Assembly (NCBI GenBank): GCA_947253625.1
Contig: CAMYAB010000001.1
Location: forward strand, 434,001 to 498,000
Direction: 5' to 3'
Length of the DNA stretch: 64,000 bases
Source: an uncultured Porphyromonadaceae bacterium
Lineage (GTDB): Bacteria; Bacteroidota; Bacteroidia; Bacteroidales; Porphyromonadaceae
Positions 17,925 through 27,172 of this stretch are shown here, one piece after another (within the stretch, counting starts at the first letter, position 1; each line of letters begins with the position of its first letter). The position numbers were made by a program, and so were the translations under genes. The notes under the pieces were generated by a model. The model did not search any database, was not told where the DNA came from, and saw nothing but the letters and a program-made list of their open reading frames with translations.

Positions 17925-18888
17925 TCCTATTATTCAGTTCGTGTAGATAATCAATCAGTTCTTTCGTCTCTTTTCGCCCTGCAAAGTCCACGAAATAGAT
18001 ACCCGGAGGTGGCGTCTCCATCCCTTTCAGCAAGTCCAGAGTATATGGATTCATCACCTTGGCCACACCAAGGGGGGTGGCCGGGGCCGACCCGCTGATG
18101 AAAAAGATATTCAGCTCATCGCGATCCTGCTCGGTTGCCAGCTCTAGCGCCTCCCGAACCGCACGCTTCTTGTCACTCTTATGGATGATATCCTTGACTA
18201 CATAGGCATCCTCCACCAATAGAGGGAACGGTGCCCAGCCCCTGCCGGGCCATACAAGCGAGGCTCGAGCTGTCTTGTTGTGTCCAAAAGAGTCATACTG
18301 AGGAAGCGGAACACCCTCCGAAAACTTATTGCGACTAAAGATCACAATCTTTCCAGCCAAGTCACGCTTGGTCGTTTTTAGCGTCAAAGGTCGCCGGTAG
18401 ACATGGTCGGACACCTCCGGAGCACTCAGTGCTCTCAACAACGAAGCCTCATAGGACGCATAATGCTCCGGAGTACCATTGCTATCATCCTCTTTGCGGA
18501 GCGAAACAATCACAAACTCCTCCGGATACGCCTCCAAAAAGCTCACAAAAAGTGGCAATATATTAGTCGTCAACTCCAGAGGATAGCGCACCACACCATG
18601 GTAAACATCCATTTTTCCGGACCCATCATAGCGGTCAACCAGGCGGATATCAAAGGCACGAATACCTCGTCGCAACTGCTCCTCCAGAGTAATATCCTGA
18701 CAACCGGCAAGGCCATTGATCGCACCGGAATCATGCGTCCCGGCAATAAACAGATCCACGAGAAGCGGAGAAGCATCCGACTTTCGTCCACCCTTCGGCT
18801 CAGACTCAACGTCCGCACATGAAGAGCCGGAGAGCATGATGGTCCAAAACACCGCCACCACACACCACCTGATCCTACCTATTTCCAT
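17914..18888 (-). CDS. Secreted phosphatidylinositol-specific phospholipase C (PI-PLC X domain)
   Basis: 324 residues from the ATG at 18888, chosen because it begins a signal (RIRWCVVAVFWTIMLSGSSC, possible lipid Cys24); the longer frame starts at 18942 without one. The catalytic triad region matches bacterial PI-PLC: IAGTHDSG (His52), RGIRAFDIRL (Arg82, in place of calcium) and DVYHG (His97), which I align with His32, Arg69 and His82 of the Bacillus cereus enzyme. It should cleave phosphatidylinositol, and possibly GPI anchors, at the inositol-phosphate/diacylglycerol bond. Placed between an unknown lipoprotein and the GH92 gene it overlaps, so it is integral to the operon. Confidence 0.9.
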   Translation of the reverse strand: MEIGRIRWCVVAVFWTIMLSGSSCADVESEPKGGRKSDASPLLVDLFIAGTHDSGAINGLAGCQDITLEEQLRRGIRAFDIRLVDRYDGSGKMDVYHGVVRYPLELTTNILPLFVSFLEAYPEEFVIVSLRKEDDSNGTPEHYASYEASLLRALSAPEVSDHVYRRPLTLKTTKRDLAGKIVIFSRNKFSEGVPLPQYDSFGHNKTARASLVWPGRGWAPFPLLVEDAYVVKDIIHKSDKKRAVREALELATEQDRDELNIFFISGSAPATPLGVAKVMNPYTLDLLKGMETPPPGIYFVDFAGRKETKELIDYLHELNNRNGK

Positions 18889-18955
18889 GCGACAATCCAT
18901 AAACCTATCTGCTAAAACAAAAGTAACCATTTCCCCCCGCAAAGAGCCTAAAAGA

Positions 18956-19759
18956 TTACCTTAAGACCCCGGCCTCCACTTTCACTGAATAGCCAATAAC
19001 ACCAGAACGATCAAAAAGCTTGGTTGTTTCACGGTGAAGATAGCTCTTCTTTGCAAATAAGAAAGTAACATGGTCACCTCCAACGACAGGACTTACTTCC
19101 TTTAGTTCGTAGCCATCTATCTTTGGGAAAGCATTCATCAAATCCTTGGCAATTGTTCCTATTAGTAGAATTTCCTTAGTACCAGAGACCTGGTTGGCCA
19201 ATTCCTTTTCAAATGCAGAAAGGGTCAAGTTATCAGATATTGTGACAACCCCCATACTTAGAGTATATTTTAGTTGCTTGGGAGATGTGGCATTCAAATC
19301 AGTCCTGAAAGTAAGCAGGTAGCTATTGCCAATCGGCAGGTTTACATAGTCTCGAAAATACTCCTTGGTTAAGACAAGATTACCAGTCGGGACTCCTTCA
19401 CGGTACCCTGAAAAGTTATAGCACTGAAAGAGTTTGGCAACCGGAGGGAGCGCCATAGCTATTGCAGCGCCATCTCCAGAAGCATCAGCATTCATCAACA
19501 CTGCCATAGAATAGCTATTCTTATTGCTTAGCCACTCCGAAAGGTCTGCGTAATCTTTTTTTGTACCAAAAAGAGCTTTTGTTTGATGATTAGAGACCAC
19601 AACAAACTCTAGAGTGCGATCCTTATTCCACTGGATCTCCTTGTCATTTGGTTTCTTGGATGGAGAAGGCGTCGGTGTATTTCCCCCTTTTTCACCTTTG
19701 CATCCGGCAAACACAAACAAAAGTAGAAGGGTCGTGAGTAAAAATGGAAGCTTTTTCAT
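18956..19759 (-). CDS. Unknown lipoprotein in the PI-PLC/GH92 operon
   Basis: 267 residues from the ATG at 19759; lipoprotein signal MKKLPFLLTTLLLLFVFAGC (lipid Cys20) and a Pro/Thr/Ser linker (NTPTPSPSKKPNDK). The body is mixed alpha/beta with no motif I recognise; phrases such as LEFVVVSNHQTKALFG and KEILLIGTIAKDLMNAFP are unassigned. It lies 15 bp downstream of the EEP-fold gene and 67 bp upstream of the PI-PLC gene. By context it could be a surface binding subunit for the phospho-glycan. I do not assign a function. Confidence 0.7.
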   Translation of the reverse strand: MKKLPFLLTTLLLLFVFAGCKGEKGGNTPTPSPSKKPNDKEIQWNKDRTLEFVVVSNHQTKALFGTKKDYADLSEWLSNKNSYSMAVLMNADASGDGAAIAMALPPVAKLFQCYNFSGYREGVPTGNLVLTKEYFRDYVNLPIGNSYLLTFRTDLNATSPKQLKYTLSMGVVTISDNLTLSAFEKELANQVSGTKEILLIGTIAKDLMNAFPKIDGYELKEVSPVVGGDHVTFLFAKKSYLHRETTKLFDRSGVIGYSVKVEAGVLR

Positions 19760-19774
19760 ATCCATGGCAATTCA

Positions 19775-20530
19775 TTATTTGGAGTAAGTAAGTTGGGTAA
19801 GTACGGCGGAGTGATCAGATAGGCGATCAAAAGACTCTACACGCTTACCTTTTGCGGTAAAGGATCCATTTTTCATTGCAACACCTATGTAGTCAAGCCA
19901 GTTGAAGGCCATGCACTTGAAATCACCACGGAGAATATTATTCACTTTTTCTTCTCCCATATTCATATCCCCCATCAAAATAATGGGATGTTCAGTTTTG
20001 GTTATAGATTCATCTTTGGCGATAGCACGCAATTGCTCTTCTTCGCCTCCGACGTGATCCAAGTGGGTAACTACTACCCGAAAAACCTGTCCGGACGGAT
20101 GAAGAATATCCGCCCACATGACACTACGTTGGTCAGCAGAACTTGCCGGCTTCGGGAGCAATTTACTATGAACACTCAAAATAGGGTATCGACTTATTAG
20201 ACCATTTCCGTACAGTCCCTCTTCCTTGGGATAAGACTTACCGAAGGCTGAGTACATTCCAAACTCAGCCGCAAGTTCACCTAGCAGATTGCGTTGTCCC
20301 ATGCGACTAGTGAGCAACTCAAGCTCGTTGATGGCATAAATGTCAGCATTCAGATCCTTGAACGCCTTGAAAAAAAAGGACATTTGGAACTGCTTTCCCT
20401 GGGAGAGTGCTTGGTTCTCGATTTCAAAAGATTTCACGTTGTATGTACAAACGGTGAGGTTCACTTGAGCCTCAAGCTCAAGCGAACCTACTAGTACAAA
20501 CACTGTCAAAAAGAACAGTAATTTCTTCAT
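19775..20530 (-). CDS. Secreted endonuclease/exonuclease/phosphatase (EEP, DNase I-fold) family phosphohydrolase
   Basis: 251 residues with a signal peptide (MKKLLFFLTVFVLVGSLELEA). All EEP motifs are present: TYNVKSF (Asn31), INELE (Glu69), GNGLISRYPI, THLDH (His156), GDMN (Asp188, Asn190) and SDHSAV (Asp239, His240). The fold covers DNases, sphingomyelinases, inositol-polyphosphate 5-phosphatases and the C-terminal domain of Cwh43/PGAP2IP, a GPI-remodelling factor. The enzyme is small and single-domain. Its position directly after susD and before PI-PLC suggests a phosphodiester or inositol-phosphate substrate rather than DNA; this is inference. Gap to SusD 30 bp. Confidence 0.85.
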   Translation of the reverse strand: MKKLLFFLTVFVLVGSLELEAQVNLTVCTYNVKSFEIENQALSQGKQFQMSFFFKAFKDLNADIYAINELELLTSRMGQRNLLGELAAEFGMYSAFGKSYPKEEGLYGNGLISRYPILSVHSKLLPKPASSADQRSVMWADILHPSGQVFRVVVTHLDHVGGEEEQLRAIAKDESITKTEHPIILMGDMNMGEEKVNNILRGDFKCMAFNWLDYIGVAMKNGSFTAKGKRVESFDRLSDHSAVLTQLTYSK

Positions 20531-20560
20531 AAAATGATTGAACTGAGTTCTATCTATTGA

Positions 20561-22222
20561 TTAATAACCGATATTTTGCTTCAGATTTTTGGACTTATCA
20601 ATAACTGCCTGAGGTATTGGGAACACCTTATTTTTCTCGGGATTAAAATTGCGTGCAGCCCATACTTCCTTCTTCTTCAGTTCGCCTTTTTGGGTCTGGC
20701 TGTTATAGGTCTTCAAATAATGATCAATGTCAAAACCATGTAGAGGTTGTCTTAATAGATCAAAGTCTCTCCAGCGCATAATATCCATCCAGCGTGGAGT
20801 ATTGAACTCAAATGCCAACTCATTGCGACGCTCACGTTTGAGATCCGCCTTGGTTGCATGGCTGTTGGCAGGGAGTCCGGCCCTAGTGCGTATTGCATTT
20901 AGGAGCTCTTTTGCCTCTCCATTACCCTCTCCTCTCAGCCAAATAAGGGCTTCGGCTTTCATAAGCATGACATCAGCATAGCGCACTACAACCTGACCAA
21001 GTGTGGTACACATGAAGTTGCCGTTCGGGAAGTACTCTACCCCTGCATTTCGCTTGTATCTGTAGGGACTCAGCCATTTTACGAATAACATCTTCGTGTC
21101 AGCACTTAACTCATATTTTTCCTTCTTTGGGTCTTTGGTATCTGGCTCTCCAATTCTTACATTCAGGTCTAGGAAAGTAAGATCATCTCCAGGTATTCCA
21201 ATGGTATTTGCACGGCGTAGGTCTCCATTTTCAAAAGACTCATATAGCTCCACAGTAGGTGCAAAATAACCCCATGTGTTGAATCTTCCCCAGCCACCGT
21301 TTTGTCCACTCATTCCGTGAAATTTGGGACCTGCAGCAACTTTAGCAGAGCCAAGAAAGGAGAAGATATATTCGCTGGAAAAGTTGTTGGGAGCAGTGAA
21401 CAGTTTCGTAATATCAGGATAAAGTGCTCGTTTGTCAGCCCCTGACAGGCCCATAATCTTATCGCAGTAAACAATTACTTTTTCGTAATAAGACTGATCA
21501 AACTGAGCAGCATACAGAGCGGCTCTTGCCGCTAGCCCCCATGCTGCAGCTTTCCACGGACGGCCATAGTCGCTCTCATTTTGTTGAGACAAAAGGGGCA
21601 AGTGTTCGGCCGCAGCATCCATATCCGATATGATTTGATCGTAGTTCGCCAAAACACTTTTTGGACGCGACATATCCATGTCCCTTACCGGTGTTTTTTC
21701 CGTGATAATAGGGATTCCGCCATTGGGGCCGTCATCTCCGTGCCAAGGAGCAAGCCAAAGGTAAGAAAGTCCCCGGTAAAAATATGCGTTTCCAAGCACA
21801 AAGTCGCGGTCTTCTCCTGTCAGTTTCAGGTCGGATGTAGCCTTGATCAATTCATTGGCCGAAGCTATGATCTGATACATGATCTCCCAGTTTTCATTCC
21901 AGTCGCGTCCATTAGACGCACCCATCGTGAAGTTTTTGATCTGAGTTGCTTGCGCCTGATCACGTCCCGTTGTCATATTATCGCTGGCATTCTCTAACCA
22001 CATATAACCACGACCGGTTATAGACTCCTCTGAGGTAAATCTGTTGAGCGCATCTACAGAAGCACGAAGGTTAGCTTTGTCCTTGTAGTAGTCATTGTTG
22101 GTATCACCCTCTGTATACGGCTTGAGGTTCAGAAAGTCACTATTTGAACACGATGAAAACACTCCTGCAAATAGCATCAACGACATGGCAACTAATGTCA
22201 CCTTTCTCATTATTATTTTCAT
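20561..22222 (-). CDS. SusD/RagB-family lipoprotein of the PI-PLC/GH92 operon
   Basis: 553 residues; lipoprotein signal (MSLMLFAGVFSSC; start may be the Met at 22210). Typical SusD features: SDFLNLKPYTEGDTNNDYYKD, EIMYQIIASANELIK, VVRYADVMLMKAEALIWL, RRNELAFEFNTPRWMDIMRWRDF and the closing FPIPQAVIDKSKNLKQNIGY. This longer form with FNPEKNKVFPIPQ is the classic glycan-type SusD, in contrast with the shorter SusD proteins elsewhere in the window. Encoded 38 bp after SusC. Confidence 0.93.
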   Translation of the reverse strand: MKIIMRKVTLVAMSLMLFAGVFSSCSNSDFLNLKPYTEGDTNNDYYKDKANLRASVDALNRFTSEESITGRGYMWLENASDNMTTGRDQAQATQIKNFTMGASNGRDWNENWEIMYQIIASANELIKATSDLKLTGEDRDFVLGNAYFYRGLSYLWLAPWHGDDGPNGGIPIITEKTPVRDMDMSRPKSVLANYDQIISDMDAAAEHLPLLSQQNESDYGRPWKAAAWGLAARAALYAAQFDQSYYEKVIVYCDKIMGLSGADKRALYPDITKLFTAPNNFSSEYIFSFLGSAKVAAGPKFHGMSGQNGGWGRFNTWGYFAPTVELYESFENGDLRRANTIGIPGDDLTFLDLNVRIGEPDTKDPKKEKYELSADTKMLFVKWLSPYRYKRNAGVEYFPNGNFMCTTLGQVVVRYADVMLMKAEALIWLRGEGNGEAKELLNAIRTRAGLPANSHATKADLKRERRNELAFEFNTPRWMDIMRWRDFDLLRQPLHGFDIDHYLKTYNSQTQKGELKKKEVWAARNFNPEKNKVFPIPQAVIDKSKNLKQNIGY

Positions 22223-22260
22223 ATCATTGGTTTCTCTTTTTGTTTTTCAGAATAGAGCCT

Positions 22261-25200
22261 TTAGAAGTTCAAGTTTAGCCCAACAGTAAAGGTACGTGCC
22301 AAAGGATAACGACCTGCATCAATACCAAAGTAACCTACCTCAGGATCAACTCCGGAGTATTTCGTAAAGGTAAAGAGGTTCTCACCATTCACATAAACAC
22401 GAAGCCCTGAGTTGGGTAGCTTGATTGACTCCATAACCTTCTTAGGCATGCTATAGCCCAAGGTCAAGCTCTTGAGACGTAGATAATCGCCATCCTCTAG
22501 AAAATAGCTGTTAGCGATGCTGTAATTTCCATTGTCATCCTTCGCAACACCTAGGCGAGGTACACCTGAGTTTGGATCAAAGTTGAATGACTTGAGCGCA
22601 AGGGAATTGAGATTACCTTGCACACCTCTACCCACAAGTGACATTTGCTTATAAGCATTATAGAGCTTATTTCCGGCAATTCCTTGGAACATCACAGCAA
22701 AGTCTAATCCTCGCCACTCCAGATTTCCGCCAAAAGAATAGGTGATAGTAGGTAGATATGAACCAAAGAACTTACGGTCTTGGTCATTGATTATGCCGTC
22801 ACCATTTTGGTCTACAAACCGGAGGTCACCAGGCAAAGCCCTAGGTTGTATTGGGTTAGTCTGTCCTGTCTCACTATTAGTATGAGTATAGGCTGCAACC
22901 TCTTCCTTGGTCTTAAAGATTCCTTTTGCCTCATAGATGTAGAAAGACTGCCAAGGTTGACCTACTGCCGAACGTACCGGTTGCATACTATTCACAGTGA
23001 CATCATCTTGTATATAATCACGTCCTCCAAGAGAAAGCACCTCTGAGTGGATTAGGCTAAGGTTACCGAAAAGTCCGTACTTAACCGATCCGATTCGGTC
23101 GTCGTAGGATAGGCTAAACTCCCATCCCTTATTCACGACTGATCCCACATTACCCAGGGGCTCCTCGGTTACTCCCATCGTTGGGACAAGAGGTACGCGC
23201 TCAATCAGGTCCTTTGTTGTCTTGTTGAAGTAGTCAGCAGAGAGCGAAACCTTACCAAACAACCCAACATCCAAACCAACGCCCCAAGACTCAGTCGTCT
23301 CCCATTTGAGATCTGTATTGGATATTCCTTTTTGGAAGAAACCATATACCACATCATTATTGGCTCCAAATACCGATCCCCTGGCCTGAGCCATAGAAAC
23401 ATTGTATGCATAGGGATCAACCATTGCTACGTTTCCTACCTGTCCCCAGCTTCCACGGACCTTTAGGAGATCAATGGCCTTGACATCCTTCATAAAGGAC
23501 TCACTAGAGATCTTCCATGACCCTGAGAGTGCAGGGAAGATAGCAGATCGGTTTCTTGGTGCCAACTTGGAAGAGAAGTCGTTACGAATTGACCCAGTAA
23601 CAAAGTACCTATCATCGTATGAGTAGCTAAGTCGTCCAAATCCAGATATCATAGACTCCTCCGTAATACCCTCTATCGGTGGCTCGCTAAACTGAGTCCC
23701 ATTCTGAAAGCGAACCTTGGATGGGTCCTCATTGGGGTAGTTTTGCTTCTCCACTGTGTGATTTCGCCAATTATCATACGCCATGGTATAGCCTGCCATA
23801 GCACTGATATGATGCACGTCAGCTAGCAACGTGGCATATGTAATCGTATTTTCCCATAGCCAATTGGAATGCAGACTAGAGTATATTGACCTGGAGTTGG
23901 GACGGGCACGGCTTCCGACTTCTTTCACTTCAGGTGTGAAGTTTTCATAGCGGGCCCAATCTTGACCGACAGAGAAGCGGCTAATGATATCCAAACCTCT
24001 CAATGGTTTGATGGTTAGAGCGGTAGTTGAAAAAAGGTTAGTCTCTGGACGATTCTGCCTTTGGCGCATGAGTGTCGCAACAGGGTTGTTCAGCATTCCA
24101 TACCCAGACACACCTTGGCTCGCATAGTATTGAGGGACTGTACCTCCCCATAGCGGTTGCCCATCTTTTCCAAGTACCTTATTTCCATTTCTATCAAGTT
24201 CGTAAACCGTTGCAGAAGATGGGAAAAAGGTTGCATCCATCAGGATCCCCTCATGTCCTCGGTCCCAAACACCACCTTGTCCATTGCTATAGTTGATATT
24301 GACATTCTGATTAACACTAAGCCAATCAAAAATGGTATAATCAACATTGAGTCTTCCTCCAAAACTCTCCGAATAGGTATTGAGGAGAATGCCCTCATTT
24401 TTGTCATAAGAAAACGAAAGAATACTTTGTAGCTTGTCACTACCACCGTTGAGTGTGAGGGCATAGTGCTGTAGCGCGCCTGTTCGGAAAATCTCTTTCA
24501 TCCAATCAGTGCGATGAATAGCACCGTATGGATAAGCCTTCACATTAGCCACAGTAGGCAACCCTGCACCCTCAGTCTCTGCTAAGTGAGTCCAAATCTT
24601 GGTGTATTGACCTGCGGTAGTCACAGAGGGCAACTTGGTAGCATTCTTAAAGCTATATGAGCCATTGAACTGCACATTGACCCGTCCAGACTTTCCTTTC
24701 TTGGTAGTCACAACGATCACACCACCTGAACCTACAGAAGCTCCGTAGATAGCAGCCGAGGCGGCATCTTTTAGCACTGTGATATTCTCCACATCCTCAA
24801 TATTAAAGGGAGCTCCGGGAACACCGTCTACCACATAGAGGACAGCATCTCCACCTCTTGAGCCTTTTCCGCGAATATTCAATTCTGCTCTAGAGAGTGG
24901 GTCACCACCACTATTTTGGATAGTCACTCCCGGCAAACGTCCTTGCATTACAGATGCAAGATTTGAGGGCCCCGACTTCAACTCTTTTCCGATGCTCATT
25001 GTAGAGATGGAGGTAGAGAGGTCTTCCTTTCTAGAAGCACCATATCCAATCACGACCAGCTCCTCTAGTGCTTGACTGTCCTCATGCATCTCTATGCGAA
25101 GGTTTGCGTCAGCCCCCTTCACAACATAGGATACTGGCTTGTAGCTAACAAAACTGAACTTGAGTTCTGTGCCAATCGGAACCGCTATACTAAAGCGACC

Positions 25201-25386
25201 GTTCATATCTGATGTTGTACCAAGAGTTGTTCCTACAGCCTGTATAGTAACTCCGATAAAAGGCTCATCCAAGGTGGTGTCTATTACCGTCCCACTCACC
25301 TTTACATTGTTCTGGGCAATTGCCAGCATTGCACCAAGGGCATTGAGCAAAAGAGCCAGAAAAAGGGTTCTAAACCGTGTCTTCAT
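22261..25386 (-). CDS. SusC/RagA-family TonB-linked outer-membrane protein of the PI-PLC/GH92 operon
   Basis: 1041 residues: signal peptide to about residue 24, regulatory-like domain (~29-110, SGTVIDTTLDEPFIGVTIQA), TonB-box/plug start ALEELVVIGYGASRKEDLSTSIS, plug motif VLKDAASAAIYGASVGSGGVIVVTTKKG, barrel ending in VGLNLNF. LVVIGYG and the plug motif are those of glycan-type SusC proteins. No STN domain, so regulation by FecI/FecR is not indicated. It would import the product of the surface enzymes encoded downstream. Gap of 27 bp to the preceding F5/8C-like gene. Confidence 0.94.
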   Translation of the reverse strand: MKTRFRTLFLALLLNALGAMLAIAQNNVKVSGTVIDTTLDEPFIGVTIQAVGTTLGTTSDMNGRFSIAVPIGTELKFSFVSYKPVSYVVKGADANLRIEMHEDSQALEELVVIGYGASRKEDLSTSISTMSIGKELKSGPSNLASVMQGRLPGVTIQNSGGDPLSRAELNIRGKGSRGGDAVLYVVDGVPGAPFNIEDVENITVLKDAASAAIYGASVGSGGVIVVTTKKGKSGRVNVQFNGSYSFKNATKLPSVTTAGQYTKIWTHLAETEGAGLPTVANVKAYPYGAIHRTDWMKEIFRTGALQHYALTLNGGSDKLQSILSFSYDKNEGILLNTYSESFGGRLNVDYTIFDWLSVNQNVNINYSNGQGGVWDRGHEGILMDATFFPSSATVYELDRNGNKVLGKDGQPLWGGTVPQYYASQGVSGYGMLNNPVATLMRQRQNRPETNLFSTTALTIKPLRGLDIISRFSVGQDWARYENFTPEVKEVGSRARPNSRSIYSSLHSNWLWENTITYATLLADVHHISAMAGYTMAYDNWRNHTVEKQNYPNEDPSKVRFQNGTQFSEPPIEGITEESMISGFGRLSYSYDDRYFVTGSIRNDFSSKLAPRNRSAIFPALSGSWKISSESFMKDVKAIDLLKVRGSWGQVGNVAMVDPYAYNVSMAQARGSVFGANNDVVYGFFQKGISNTDLKWETTESWGVGLDVGLFGKVSLSADYFNKTTKDLIERVPLVPTMGVTEEPLGNVGSVVNKGWEFSLSYDDRIGSVKYGLFGNLSLIHSEVLSLGGRDYIQDDVTVNSMQPVRSAVGQPWQSFYIYEAKGIFKTKEEVAAYTHTNSETGQTNPIQPRALPGDLRFVDQNGDGIINDQDRKFFGSYLPTITYSFGGNLEWRGLDFAVMFQGIAGNKLYNAYKQMSLVGRGVQGNLNSLALKSFNFDPNSGVPRLGVAKDDNGNYSIANSYFLEDGDYLRLKSLTLGYSMPKKVMESIKLPNSGLRVYVNGENLFTFTKYSGVDPEVGYFGIDAGRYPLARTFTVGLNLNF

Positions 25387-25413
25387 ATTTTCGCTGTTAT
25401 TAATTGAGCACTG

Positions 25414-26385
25414 TTACTTCTTTTCGTTATCCGCATGCTTATAAGCATCAATCTGTTTTTTTACATCCACTTCGGGATCATACACATCTTGACCATATGA
25501 CTGGGACAAATAGAGCTCTCCCATATGGAAGAAACTCGCCCCTCTTATTCCCAGCATAGCCTGAAGATCTACCCCATCGTGTCTTACCAGTGGAACAAAC
25601 CTAATGTATCGAGCACCCTTAGGCATCAAGAAGTAATCGCCATCTTTTCGATCACCAGTCATTGCCGGAAGTCCATAGTTTGTTGCCTCTGCTGCTACGC
25701 TCCAAGTATTACCATCGGCACTAGTAAGGATGCGAGCCACTTTTGGTGCGCCGGAGCTGTTTTTGGGTCTTGGCACATACCCAAACCTCAGATATTTTCC
25801 ACCATGACTGTCGTCTTTTAGGTCTACCTGAATATAGTGCAACTCCTGCCAAGCACCGTGCCAATCGGAGTGGAAGTAGTTATTCACATCTTCATCGACC
25901 AAGTTTTCTATCGGGCCTTCAGTCCATTCTTGTGCATTGGTCGTAACCATATCAACAGTAAGCGGTATATCCCTAAAATCAGACGGAGTGTATTGCTTGG
26001 TCATAGGGAGGCTAGTCGCTGTCAAAGTGTAGGCTTTCCCAAACTGACCGCTACTGCTTACTGAACGAACAACAAAGGTATACTCCCCAGCTACTTTTGC
26101 GGTATTTGGTATCACAACACTAGTTTCGTTGGCAGCCGCCATACGCTCCATCTTCGTATTCTGTATCGGATCAAAATAGGTTGCGAGGACACCAATCCTA
26201 TCTGCATCTCCCTTGGCCTCATCCAATTTCCACGATATAACGATTTCACCGGGGTTGACAGAAGTGGCCTTCACGTCACTGATCGGTGCCGCTTTCTTTT
26301 GCTGCACAGGCCAATCATGACTGGTACATCCAACCATTAAAAGGGCAAATGCCAACAAAAGTTTAGTTTGTTTCAGATTTCTCAT
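25414..26385 (-). CDS. Surface lipoprotein with Fn3-like N-terminus and F5/8 type C-like (discoidin) domain
   Basis: 323 residues; lipoprotein signal (LLLAFALLMVGC, lipid Cys20). Residues ~35-125 look like an Fn3/DUF4959 domain (ISDVKATSVNPGEIVISWKL). Residues ~145-300 resemble a discoidin/F5-8C carbohydrate-binding fold: NLVDEDVNNYFHSDWH, YIQVDLKD, RILTSADGNTWSV, ARYIRFVPL. First gene of the operon, transcribed ahead of SusC, which is unusual since accessory binding proteins normally follow SusD. It probably captures the ligand at the cell surface. Confidence 0.8.
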   Translation of the reverse strand: MRNLKQTKLLLAFALLMVGCTSHDWPVQQKKAAPISDVKATSVNPGEIVISWKLDEAKGDADRIGVLATYFDPIQNTKMERMAAANETSVVIPNTAKVAGEYTFVVRSVSSSGQFGKAYTLTATSLPMTKQYTPSDFRDIPLTVDMVTTNAQEWTEGPIENLVDEDVNNYFHSDWHGAWQELHYIQVDLKDDSHGGKYLRFGYVPRPKNSSGAPKVARILTSADGNTWSVAAEATNYGLPAMTGDRKDGDYFLMPKGARYIRFVPLVRHDGVDLQAMLGIRGASFFHMGELYLSQSYGQDVYDPEVDVKKQIDAYKHADNEKK

Positions 26386-26534
26386 AAAGTTAGATAGCTT
26401 GGTAGTTAATTATTCTCTTGCTTGATTAGTTTGTTTGATTTTTCGTCTTGTGTGTGTTTTAGTAGATAATTGCTACATTTTGGTTAATCTGTCATAGATC
26501 CACCCTCACAAAGTGTAGCCCTATATGGTTTTTA

Positions 26535-26542
26535 CAAAGCTA
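26535..26542 (-). promoter_or_regulatory. Candidate -7 box for the PI-PLC/GH92 operon
   Basis: On the minus strand the bases read TAGCTTTG, matching the Bacteroidota primary-sigma consensus TAnnTTTG, about 150 bp upstream of the first gene. A TTTG lies 15 bp further upstream (26558-26561), closer than the usual -33 spacing, so the call is tentative. Confidence 0.35.
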
Positions 26543-26858
26543 AACAAAAAGAAACGCCAAAAGAGCACATTTTGCGCATACAGAACCCACTATCGCGCAC
26601 TTTCGATAATAAACTATGCTCAGTAAAAACCATAATTAAAAACAGAATACACAAAGAGACGTGTGATAACAAAATTTATTTACAATCTAAACCAGCATGA
26701 ATGTTAACCACAAACAAAATTGCTAAACCGACAAAGATATGCCTTGTACAAAAGTTGAAAAGAGATTACCATCCACCTAAGACAGAGCAGAAGATTGGAA
26801 AGGCTATTTTCAAATGCGTGGTGTACTAATCGGAGGGGGAAAATGGATGGGAGCGGGA

Positions 26859-26968
26859 GCTTTTGTCCGTGAAGGGTTTTGATTCTATCCGTGAAAAGTT
26901 TTGCTTCTATCCGTGAAGAGTTTTGCTTCTATCCGTGAAACTGATCGCTTCTATCCGTGAAAGATTAG
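26859..26968 (+). repeat. 22-bp tandem repeat array, copy 2 (5 units)
   Basis: Five contiguous units of exactly 22 bp starting at 26859, 26881, 26903, 26925 and 26947. The central three are nearly identical (GCTTCTATCCGTGAA plus a tail such as AGTTTT or CTGATC); the outer two carry several changes. The divergent leading unit seen in the other plus-orientation arrays is missing. Longest of the five arrays. Confidence 0.9.
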
Positions 26969-27172
26969 GGGCTTTGTACAGAGCTGTATTTCAGGCTGTT
27001 GAAAGGTAAGTTTTTTTAGGCCCAAAAAGGAGCAAAAAAAACGAGGGTGCGCCGAGGCGTTTGGGCCTTGGCTCACCTTCGGTATTTATGTGGTGGCGAT
27101 GGTACGAGGTCGATTGGCCTCGGTGCTCTGCTTCTTTTTATGCTTTCGAGGGGCGAGTGGGAGGTTGGGGGA

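Larger units (their letters stand above)
26386..27172. other. Gene-free stretch between two minus-strand operons with a 22-bp repeat array
   Basis: No coding ORF. It holds the leader and promoter region of the PI-PLC/GH92 operon (26386-26600, AT-rich), a second AT-rich segment to about 26780, the repeat array at 26859-26968, and a GC-rich segment (27040-27170) just past the coaA stop. A plus-strand ORF at 27061-27285 runs over the coaA end and has no coding character. Confidence 0.5.
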
